From NCBI GenBank assembly GCA_030147945.1, contig JASBUL010000030.1:1-45532 (forward strand): a stretch of DNA of 45,532 nucleotides, written 5' to 3'. The notes beneath the pieces are model-generated. The model saw nothing but the letters and a program-made list of their open reading frames with translations. It was not told the origin of the DNA and did no database searches. This document shows positions 1 through 6,984 of the stretch, piece by piece. The stretch comes from Oceanococcus sp. GTDB lineage: Bacteria; Pseudomonadota; Gammaproteobacteria; Nevskiales; Oceanococcaceae. Position 1 is the first letter of the stretch. Each line of letters begins with the position of its first letter. The position numbers were made by a program, and so were the translations under genes.

Positions 1-84
1 CTGATCTTGACCCTCTGCAGCCGCCGCGCCTTGCAGGGCCAGCAGCCCCAGTGATGCCACAATAACTTTGATAGTCGTACGCAT
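1..84 (-). CDS. Secreted protein, N-terminal fragment cut by window edge
   Basis: Only the first 28 codons are in the window. They read as a signal peptide: a positively charged start (MRTTIK), a hydrophobic core (VIVASLGLLAL) and a small-residue cleavage region (GAAAA before EGQ). The ATG at 84 is preceded by a good Shine-Dalgarno sequence (GGAG within 91-96). The mature protein lies outside the window, so no function can be given. The upstream stretch up to 261 holds no other ORF I trust and must contain its promoter; an AT-rich patch near 205-225 is the likeliest place. Confidence 0.6.
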   Translation of the reverse strand, partial: MRTTIKVIVASLGLLALQGAAAAEGQDQ

Positions 85-261
85 TTTGAAATCTCCTTGT
101 GAACTCTGGAACAGGCTGCGGTCGATGCGTGCATCACCCGCCGCCAAGCTGAGGCCAGATTGCTCTTCCAACGCCCTGCGGGGCTTGAGAGATTCCGCAA
201 AGATTTCTTAAATATTTCTGAAATGGCCCAACCACGGGCGTTTTCGCCGCGTTTCGCAGCC

Positions 262-299
262 CTAAAAGAAAGCCCCCGCGACCCGAAGGTGGCGGGGGC
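262..299 (-). terminator. Rho-independent terminator of the nucleotidase/choice-of-anchor I gene
   Basis: GCCCCCGC (272-279) pairs perfectly with GCGGGGGC (292-299) around a 12-nt loop. Read on the minus strand, the stem is followed by a T-rich tract (complement of 262-271). It lies 19 bases after the stop codon at 318. Confidence 0.85.
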
Positions 300-317
300 A
301 CAGTGTGGGATTGCTGA

Positions 318-3300
318 TTAGTCGAAACTGACGCTGTACAGCGATGTGGTTCCGCTGATCTCGTTGCCTACAGCAAGCAGATCCATGCCGTTGGGGCTGT
401 CGGCTGCCGGAATGAAAACGATACCTTCCGGCCCCAGATCGCCCGGCGTGCCGGTTTCCGGATCTTCACTGAAATCACGGTTGTTGACGTAATTCATGAA
501 GCGCGGCAAACGCGGGTTGGTCACGTCGTACAACATGATCCCGCCGGTGCGCTCCAGACCGATGAAGGCATAGATGCGCTCGCCGACGCGCGCGGCGACC
601 ACTGTTTCGGGCTCCGGCCCCTTGTTGTCGCTACGATTCTGGCGCGTGTTGTTGTCATTGCTGGCGTTGAACACCACGCGGCCTTCGATCAGATCCAGAT
701 GCGCCGTCACACGTTCAAAATCATCACCGCTGTCGGCCACCACGCCTTCGCTGCTCACCACCGAGAAGGAGCGTGCGCCGAACGACACAAGCTGGTCGAT
801 GTCGCCATCGTTGTCGGTGTCGCGCTGCTGGTTGCAGATGAAGTCGAGACGTCCCAGATCAACATCAGCCGCCCGCCCGGCGAGCACGCCGTCAAGATTG
901 GCGAAATCGTCGTAACCGCACTCGTCCACGTCGTCACGCGAATCGCCTTCGTTGGCGGTCAGCACATAGTGCGTGCCGCCCTGCATGAAGGTGGCGATGC
1001 CATCGGGCATGTGCAGGCCAAAGACACCCGGCTCCGGCTCGATCAGCACCTCGTCGTCATCGCTGGCGTCCAGCGCGTTGGCCATCAGGCCATGATCTTT
1101 CAGCCCCAGCGCGATGATCTGCGAGATCGTCGCCGTGGCGATGTCGATGACCGCAATGGCGTTGTTCTCCTGCAAGGACACGAAAGCCGTGCTGCTGTCT
1201 TCGCTGACCGCGATGTACTCCGGCTCGATATCGTTGGCCACCGACGTCGCAGCCGGCTCGATACGCACCTCATCCGGCAGTTCGCCAGCGCGCGGGCCTG
1301 CGGCGTTGAACGCACTGAAATCCAGCGTGGTCACGGAGGCATTGGCTGCGCCGTTGCTCAGATCCACCAGGCTTATGCTGCCGGGCACATCATTGGCAAA
1401 ATCGCGCAGGTCGCCGTCATTGGGATCGGCCGGCGCTTCGCCTTCATTGGCCACCAGCGCAGTCATGCCGTCGGGCGCAAAAGTCACCGCATCGGGCAGC
1501 GCACCCACTTCGTAACTGGCGATAAAGCTGAGATCGGTTGCGCTGTAGAAGGCCACGTGACCATTGCTGGTCGCCGGGTCGAACTCCACCGCAGCAGCGA
1601 TCAGATCACCGCCAACCGCCACGCTGTTGACGCCATCCGCAGCCCCACCAACATCGGCAACCGGATCCAGCGTGGTGTCCAGGCTCGGCGCGGCCGGGTT
1701 GCTGATGTCCAGCACGTCGATCTGACCGGCCTGCGCGTTGATGACAAACAGACGTTCGCTGGCCGCGTGAAAAGCCACGATCTCCGCCGCACCCTCGTCA
1801 AACCCGGCAGCGGGGTTCATGTAGCTGCCGAGTAGCGCCAGCCCGCCTTTGGTCGGCAGTGCATGCACGCGATCCGCCGCCACGCTTTCCAGATTCTGGA
1901 TGCGCAGATCGTCGGCCGCCGGGGTTTCCGCCATGTCGTAGGGCACTTCGGCGAAGAACGCCATGAGGTACTCGGCCAGGGCATCCTGCTCGCCGCCGGT
2001 GGCGGAAAAATCAGTCGCGCCCGGATCGTTGCCGGCATCGCTCAGATCAATCATGGCTGGGGCGCTCAGACCCTTGTAGGGGTAGCCGTCACCGCAGCTG
2101 GCGCTGGCATCTTCAATGCAGCCCTGAGCGATAAAATTCAGGGTGACCAGACGGAAGCTCTGACTCGCCGCGTCATTCTGCAAAGCGCCGTCAACAATGA
2201 TCTGTGCAATCACCGCGCCGGAATCATCCACCACGGCCAGATTGCGCACCCGGCTCGGCACCATGGCCGCGCCGCGGTTGATGTCACCGGCATCACGCGG
2301 CGGCTGCGACGGATCAAAGCTGAAGCGCACCCCGCCAACCTGCGGGAAGCTGCCCGGCGTGGCCCCAACATCGGCACCCGACACACCATGCTCGATGATG
2401 TCGGCCAGCTCCGCCCCGGTCACGCTCAGGGTGACCAGACCGTTGTTGAAACGCAGGGCGGTTTCCAGATCCAGTTGCGAAACCCCACCTTGCGGTTTGC
2501 CGGATGACGCATTGGCCTGCGGCGGCAGATACTGCACGTCCTGCGGGTCACTGGTGCCCGGCGGCTGCAGCACCAGACCGACCTCGGCCCGAATACCACC
2601 CCCGTTCTTGAGCGAGACCAAAACCTCATCGTCGGTGTGACGGGCGTACCACAGGTTGGCGTCGGCCGTGAGATTACCCAGATTGGTCTCTTCGCTGCGC
2701 ACCAGCGCGCGACGACCTTCCAGGAATACGCTGGTCAGGCCAAACACGTTGCCGTCCTTGTCCTGCAGCACCGTTTCCAGCGGATCGGTGATCGCCTCGA
2801 TCGCAGGCAAGGCCTGGAAACTGGCCTGCGGCAACTGATCACTGCGCCAGGCACCGTTAAGAGCGGGATCCAGATTGTCGGTGACGATCACGCCATCCTG
2901 GTTAAACTCGACGACCAGACGGCCGAGATAGGTGAAATCACCGTTGGTGTTGACCACCAGCACCGGTTCGCCACTGGCTGAGCTCATCTGCAAGGGATAG
3001 GTGTCAGCCGCCGTATCGCCGCTGCGCAGGCTGTCGTTGCTGTCGGCCAGAATGGTGTTCGAGCCACCGGCGACGATCACATCCACACCGCGCAGCAAAC
3101 CTACCAGCTGTTTTTCAACCGCGATCTGCTGCATGTGCGCCAGCACGATGATCTTGTCGACACCGCCATTGCGCAGGGCATTGACGTGGGTCTGAATGAT
3201 CGTGGCCAGACTGTCGATATCGGTGTGGTCAGCCGGACGCACGCCCAGGCCGCCCACGCTGGTGATGGCCGGCAAGGTCGGCGTGGAGGCACCAACCACG

Positions 3301-3989
3301 CCAATGGTCTCGCCATCCACCATCAGGGTTACGCTGCCGCTCAGCGTACCCGGCTGCGCCGGGCCGGCGTCGGCCACAAGCAGGCCGGCCGTGGCGGCAT
3401 CGGCGGCGAAATCAATATTGGCCGACAGATACGGGAACTGGGCACCCGGCCAGTTGCCATCCGCGGCGATGATGCTGGCAAAAGCGCTGGGTGACTGATC
3501 CAGTTCATGATTGCCAACCACCGAGGCCTGTACGCCCAGCGCATTAAGCCAGGCGACGTGGGCGCGGCCGATACCGGCCGCATCGCTGCCACCCAGGACA
3601 TCATCCAGACGACTGTCCTCAGCAGCAAAGTATTCCGGGCCGGGAATCCAGTTGTCGCCGGAACTCAGAACCAGGGTGTTGTCCGGCATCTGGCTGCGGA
3701 ATCCGTCAACCAAAGCGGAGAAACCGCGCACATCATCTGCACCGCCAGGGCCGTCCACATCGGCGAAATGCAGCAACTGCAGTTTGAAAGTCTGCGGCGC
3801 CGGGGTCAGTGTCGCACTGGGCGTAGACGTGGGGCTCGGTGTTGGAGCCTGGGTCGGCCGTGCCGTGGGTACGGGCTTCGCTGTCGGCTCTGTGGGCTGA
3901 TCAACGACATAACTTTCATTGTTGCAGCCCGCGATTGCGAGGCTTGCCACCGCCAGGGTCATCAACCCTGAACGCCAGTTCGAACTCAT
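318..3989 (-). CDS. Lipoprotein: 5'-nucleotidase/metallophosphatase fused to choice-of-anchor I (MSP130-like) domain
   Basis: This 1223-residue protein has a type II signal peptide with lipobox LAIAGC (Cys22) and then a Pro/Thr-rich linker to about residue 66. A UshA/5'-nucleotidase-type metallophosphatase follows (about 68-390), with FADVDG, SSGDNW, GNHELD and an AHM histidine motif. Next is a 5'-nucleotidase C-terminal domain (about 420-660) with LGNLTAD and NGGGIR. The last 500 residues resemble the choice-of-anchor I family, related to the MSP130 biomineralisation glycoproteins, with LVANEGE, LTANEGDSRD and a GPEPE segment. It probably removes phosphate from nucleotides or other esters outside the cytoplasm. 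The ATG at 3989 has a GGAG ribosome site six bases upstream. A three-half-site PHO-like array lies upstream, so phosphate control is likely. Here the anchor is the N-terminal lipid, not a C-terminal sorting signal. The domain calls are firm; the substrate is unknown. Confidence 0.88.
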   Translation of the reverse strand: MSSNWRSGLMTLAVASLAIAGCNNESYVVDQPTEPTAKPVPTARPTQAPTPSPTSTPSATLTPAPQTFKLQLLHFADVDGPGGADDVRGFSALVDGFRSQMPDNTLVLSSGDNWIPGPEYFAAEDSRLDDVLGGSDAAGIGRAHVAWLNALGVQASVVGNHELDQSPSAFASIIAADGNWPGAQFPYLSANIDFAADAATAGLLVADAGPAQPGTLSGSVTLMVDGETIGVVGASTPTLPAITSVGGLGVRPADHTDIDSLATIIQTHVNALRNGGVDKIIVLAHMQQIAVEKQLVGLLRGVDVIVAGGSNTILADSNDSLRSGDTAADTYPLQMSSASGEPVLVVNTNGDFTYLGRLVVEFNQDGVIVTDNLDPALNGAWRSDQLPQASFQALPAIEAITDPLETVLQDKDGNVFGLTSVFLEGRRALVRSEETNLGNLTADANLWYARHTDDEVLVSLKNGGGIRAEVGLVLQPPGTSDPQDVQYLPPQANASSGKPQGGVSQLDLETALRFNNGLVTLSVTGAELADIIEHGVSGADVGATPGSFPQVGGVRFSFDPSQPPRDAGDINRGAAMVPSRVRNLAVVDDSGAVIAQIIVDGALQNDAASQSFRLVTLNFIAQGCIEDASASCGDGYPYKGLSAPAMIDLSDAGNDPGATDFSATGGEQDALAEYLMAFFAEVPYDMAETPAADDLRIQNLESVAADRVHALPTKGGLALLGSYMNPAAGFDEGAAEIVAFHAASERLFVINAQAGQIDVLDISNPAAPSLDTTLDPVADVGGAADGVNSVAVGGDLIAAAVEFDPATSNGHVAFYSATDLSFIASYEVGALPDAVTFAPDGMTALVANEGEAPADPNDGDLRDFANDVPGSISLVDLSNGAANASVTTLDFSAFNAAGPRAGELPDEVRIEPAATSVANDIEPEYIAVSEDSSTAFVSLQENNAIAVIDIATATISQIIALGLKDHGLMANALDASDDDEVLIEPEPGVFGLHMPDGIATFMQGGTHYVLTANEGDSRDDVDECGYDDFANLDGVLAGRAADVDLGRLDFICNQQRDTDNDGDIDQLVSFGARSFSVVSSEGVVADSGDDFERVTAHLDLIEGRVVFNASNDNNTRQNRSDNKGPEPETVVAARVGERIYAFIGLERTGGIMLYDVTNPRLPRFMNYVNNRDFSEDPETGTPGDLGPEGIVFIPAADSPNGMDLLAVGNEISGTTSLYSVSFD

Positions 3990-4071
3990 GCTTCACTCCC
4001 TGTCATGCACAAAACTGACGAGCCCGTGAGGCCCGCAAACCGGCAGTTTTTCGGAGCAGAAAGACGCTGCG

Positions 4072-4100
4072 GTGACAGTCCTTTGAACGTTTTGTGACAC
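4072..4100 (-). promoter_or_regulatory. PHO-box-like array, three half-sites
   Basis: On the minus strand, GTGTCAC (4100-4094), CGTTCAA (4089-4083) and CTGTCAC (4078-4072) are separated by exactly 4 bases each, the 11-bp period of PhoB half-sites (consensus CTGTCAT). The matches are 5/7, 4/7 and 6/7. The array faces the nucleotidase gene starting at 3989. No strong -10 is visible downstream. Confidence 0.6.
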
Positions 4101-4108
4101 CTGCATCG

Positions 4109-4126
4109 TTGTCACCGGGTTTTCAC
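4109..4126 (+). promoter_or_regulatory. PHO-box-like site, two half-sites
   Basis: TTGTCAC (4109-4115) and TTTTCAC (4120-4126) lie at exact 11-bp spacing and point to the lipoprotein gene at 4171. With the minus-strand array next to it, the two form a divergent pair in the 181-bp intergenic space. Confidence 0.55.
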
Positions 4127-4170
4127 GCGCAGCTGACAGACTGCCACTCCGATCTCGTCCTGAATGGCTC

Positions 4171-5022
4171 ATGCTGCGTTCAATCCTTTCGCTCGGTGCT
4201 GTGCTTGCGATCACCGCTTGTGGTGGTCGCGAAAGCTCAGATCAATTCGTCGGCTTTACCGATGAGCCGCTTCATCAAGCTCACGCGCACAACGACTACC
4301 TGCATGAGCGCCCGCTACTGGACGCGCTGGAGCATGGCTTCATGAGCATAGAGGCTGATGTTTTCGCCTTCCCGTTGCTCGGCGACGCCTTGTACGTTGC
4401 ACATGACATCAATGACATCCGTCCTGAGCGCACCTTGCGTACGCTCTATCTCGAACCGATACGTCAGCGCATCGATACGCTGGGAGCACTGCAACCTGGT
4501 CAGGATCGACCGCTGCAATTGCTGATCGACTTCAAATCATCGGCTGAATCAACCTGGCGCGCGCTGGATGCGGCCCTGCAACCTTACGCAAGCTACCTGA
4601 CCCGGTTCGAAAACGGGCGCATTGTCGAGGGCTGGGTCAGCGTGGTGATCTCCGGCAACCGCCCGACCCAGACATTGGCCAGCGCCGCACACCGGCTGGC
4701 CTTCATCGACGGTCGCCTGAGCGACCTCAACGCACCACCACCCAGCACACTTGTGCCCCTGATCAGCGACAACTGGGCCAATCATTTTGACTGGAGTGGC
4801 GAAGGCGTCATGCCCGCGGATGAATACGACACCCTGCAGCAGATCATCAACAGCGCGCATCTGTACGGCTATCGGCTGCGCTTCTGGAACACACCAGATG
4901 CCGCGGGCCCCGCGCGCACGGCGCTATGGCAAGTGCTCTATGACCTGGGTGTAGACCACATCAAAACGGATGATCTGGCCGGCCTGGCCCAGTTTCTGCG
5001 AAACCAGGCCCCGCGCGACTGA
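4171..5022 (+). CDS. AIM6-like PI-PLC/GDPD-superfamily phosphodiesterase lipoprotein
   Basis: This 283-residue protein has a lipobox ITAC (Cys17). The mature part opens with HAHNDYLHERPLLDAL and then IEADVF and VAHD, typical of the uncharacterised PI-PLC/GDPD-like group that includes yeast AIM6. In that fold the first His and the Glu/Asp pair bind metal and act in phosphodiester cleavage. A late KTDD motif closes the barrel. It probably acts on glycerophosphodiesters or a related lipid head group at the outer membrane; the residue after Cys17 is Gly, not the Asp that retains lipoproteins in the inner membrane. The start is chosen because the signal peptide begins there; no strong ribosome site is seen. 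It is divergent from the nucleotidase gene and shares its PHO-like region. Confidence 0.8.
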   Translation: MLRSILSLGAVLAITACGGRESSDQFVGFTDEPLHQAHAHNDYLHERPLLDALEHGFMSIEADVFAFPLLGDALYVAHDINDIRPERTLRTLYLEPIRQRIDTLGALQPGQDRPLQLLIDFKSSAESTWRALDAALQPYASYLTRFENGRIVEGWVSVVISGNRPTQTLASAAHRLAFIDGRLSDLNAPPPSTLVPLISDNWANHFDWSGEGVMPADEYDTLQQIINSAHLYGYRLRFWNTPDAAGPARTALWQVLYDLGVDHIKTDDLAGLAQFLRNQAPRD

Positions 5023-5076
5023 GCGGGCCGCCACGCCATACAGGCTACAGCGGCGCTCACACGTTACAGCTGCATG

Positions 5077-6219
5077 CTAACGCCGCGCCCCGAGGTGGCG
5101 GCTAAAGGCCAGCAGCATCAGAACCAACCAAGCCAAATCCAGCGCACCGCCGCGGACAGATCCGACTCCATCGGTGGCGGGCACCTCGGTCTGCGGGGGT
5201 TCGTCAACAGGCGTTTCCCCGGCCGCGGCCACCAGCACCACACCACGCTCCTGTGGCGAGGGTGCCCACACATCACCCGGCCCCTGGTTGGAGACCACCC
5301 GGCCGGCCACGCCCGGGCAGCCGCGTTCGAACTCGAGCGGATTGGCGCGTTCCGCAACGCTGCTGCCAGTGCCCCGCTCATCAATGGCCGTGCGCAGCAC
5401 ATCCGGGTTATTGGTGAAAACACCGTCCACGCCCATCTCAAGCGCACTGTCCATGGTTTCGCGATCATTGACAGTCCACACATGCACGTCGTGACCGGCA
5501 GCGTGGAAACGCTGGACCACCAGCGGATCGAGCTGCAGCACCGCCATGTTCGGGGCCATCGCGTCGATGTAGTCGGCGCCCGAGCCGGTCAGATACCACA
5601 GCAACGCCGGACCGCTGGTCGGCACGGCAAACAGAAACGCCGTGGGCAGGCTTGGAGCCAGCGCTTTGATCCGCTCCAGACTGGCGGCATCAAAGCTCTG
5701 CATGAGGATGGTTGAGGTGTGCAGATCACCGGTGTCCAGCAAACCCTTGCGGCGCAACACCTCAACCAGCACTTCCTCGGCGCGTCCGCCGGCCGAGTCC
5801 TTGGTCTCGACGTGGAATCGCATGCGACCGTTGTGGCGCAGGTAACAATCCAGCTGCTCTTCGAACGGCACGATCTGCGCACCGCTGAAGGCCGGATCGA
5901 ACCAGCCACCAAAATCCAGCTCGCGCAGCTCCGCCAAGGTGAAACTTTCCACCGCGCCGCTACCATCCGAGGTCCGGTCCACCGTGGTGTCGTGGATGCA
6001 AACCGGAACCTCGTCACGGGTCAGGAACAGGTCGCACTCGAGCATGTCGACGTCCATTTCCATGGCCAGATCGTAGGCATAAAAGGTGTGCTCGGGCGCA
6101 TAGGCAGAGGCGCCACGGTGCGCGATGTTGAGCTGAGGGCCGAGCGGCGCTGCAACTTGGGCCATCGCTGCAACGGGAAACATGGCGGCGCCAAGCGCCG
6201 CGCAGACAATTCGATTCAT
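5077..6219 (-). CDS. Secreted glycerophosphodiester phosphodiesterase with probable GlyGly-CTERM tail
   Basis: This 380-residue protein has a signal peptide (MNRIVCAALGAAMFPVAAMAQ) and then a full GDPD domain. NIAHRGAS, PEHT, LECD and HDTTVDRTSDG carry the catalytic His residues and the metal-binding Glu/Asp residues. The GDPD barrel ends near residue 280. After a low-complexity stretch the protein closes with a Gly-Gly pair, a hydrophobic helix and a basic end (RGGALDLAWL ... HLGARR). This looks like the GlyGly-CTERM sorting signal processed by rhombosortase in bacteria with type II secretion. It should release glycerol-3-phosphate from deacylated phospholipids. It lies 61 bp downstream of the acyltransferase on the same strand and may be cotranscribed with it. 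Confidence 0.88.
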   Translation of the reverse strand: MNRIVCAALGAAMFPVAAMAQVAAPLGPQLNIAHRGASAYAPEHTFYAYDLAMEMDVDMLECDLFLTRDEVPVCIHDTTVDRTSDGSGAVESFTLAELRELDFGGWFDPAFSGAQIVPFEEQLDCYLRHNGRMRFHVETKDSAGGRAEEVLVEVLRRKGLLDTGDLHTSTILMQSFDAASLERIKALAPSLPTAFLFAVPTSGPALLWYLTGSGADYIDAMAPNMAVLQLDPLVVQRFHAAGHDVHVWTVNDRETMDSALEMGVDGVFTNNPDVLRTAIDERGTGSSVAERANPLEFERGCPGVAGRVVSNQGPGDVWAPSPQERGVVLVAAAGETPVDEPPQTEVPATDGVGSVRGGALDLAWLVLMLLAFSRHLGARR

Positions 6220-6280
6220 GGATGTTGAGGTGACAGATTAACGCTGCAGTGTGCAGCAGCCAGCTTACGCTTTGGTGACA

Positions 6281-6883
6281 TCAGCGCCGCAGTGGCCACG
6301 ACAGGCGATCGCTGCGATAGGGATGCCCGTGCTCACGAAAAAATGCCAGCAAGGCTTGCAGGTCGTCGTCATAGCTGGCGGTCGGCTCAAACACCGGTCC
6401 GAGTATGAATTCACGCCGCGCGAAGTTGGCTGCCGCAGGCACGATCGGCACGCCCGCGCCACGAGCGATGCGATGAAAACCCTTTTTCCATTCTCGCGCC
6501 GCCTTGCGGGTACCTTCCGGGGTCATCAGCAGCACCATCTGATCGCGCGTGCGAAACGTGTCGATGGTTTGGTCAACCAGCCCCTTGGGGCTGCGGCGGT
6601 CGATTGGCACCGCACCGAGCCAGCGCAGCAACACACCCAGAGGCCACCAGAATGCACTGTCCTTGACCATGACCGTGGCGCGCAGATCCAGGGCCAGCAG
6701 GCCGGCCAGACCGAATACCGCGTCCACGTTTGAGGTGTGCGGCGCGCCGATCACCACAAAACGCGACACGTCGGGCAACTCGCCGACGATACGCCAGCCA
6801 AACGCACGCAGGACCGCGCGCCCAAGGGCACGCGCGATGCACCCATGGCGCTGAGGCACCTGCGTTCCAAGTCGTGGAACCAA
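6281..6883 (-). CDS. PlsC-like 1-acyl-glycerol-3-phosphate acyltransferase family protein
   Basis: This 200-residue member of the lysophospholipid acyltransferase family has the HX4D catalytic motif at H49-D54 (HTSNVD) and the acceptor-binding motif PEGTR. Such enzymes acylate lysophosphatidate or related lysolipids at the inner membrane. At 200 residues it is shorter than canonical PlsC (about 240). No ATG opens the frame. The TTG at 6883 is chosen because an excellent Shine-Dalgarno sequence (GGAGGAG) lies just upstream. The position among phosphodiesterases suggests a role in lipid turnover or remodelling, possibly reuse of released glycerol-phosphate; the true acceptor is unknown. Confidence 0.85.
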   Translation of the reverse strand: MVPRLGTQVPQRHGCIARALGRAVLRAFGWRIVGELPDVSRFVVIGAPHTSNVDAVFGLAGLLALDLRATVMVKDSAFWWPLGVLLRWLGAVPIDRRSPKGLVDQTIDTFRTRDQMVLLMTPEGTRKAAREWKKGFHRIARGAGVPIVPAAANFARREFILGPVFEPTASYDDDLQALLAFFREHGHPYRSDRLSWPLRR

Positions 6884-6913
6884 GCCGATCTCCTCCCCGA
6901 GTTCCCGCTTCAG

Positions 6914-6942
6914 ATTCTAGCCTGTTGTCATCAAGCTGTTAC
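6914..6942 (-). promoter_or_regulatory. Candidate sigma-70 promoter of the acyltransferase gene
   Basis: On the minus strand, GTAACA (6942-6937) and TAGAAT (6919-6914) are separated by 17 bases, matching the -35 and -10 consensus at 4/6 and 5/6. The -35 and spacer are covered by the plus-strand PHO box at 6925-6942. Confidence 0.5.
6925..6942 (+). promoter_or_regulatory. PHO box for the metallophosphoesterase gene
   Basis: TTGTCAT (6925-6931) and CTGTTAC (6936-6942) are spaced by CAAG, the exact PhoB half-site geometry, with 6/7 and 5/7 matches to CTGTCAT. A weak -10 (GATCAT, 6953-6958) follows after 10 bases. The regulated gene starts at 6985. Confidence 0.65.
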
Positions 6943-6984
6943 GCAGGTTGCTGATCATGCGCGGCTTTTTGCGGGAGCTGTGGC

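Noticed and set aside
6220-6281. PHO box upstream of the GDPD at 6219
   Set aside because: ATGTCAC (6281-6275 on the minus strand) is a fair half-site, but its 11-bp partner matches only 3/7; a lone CTGTCAC next to the ATG is badly placed.
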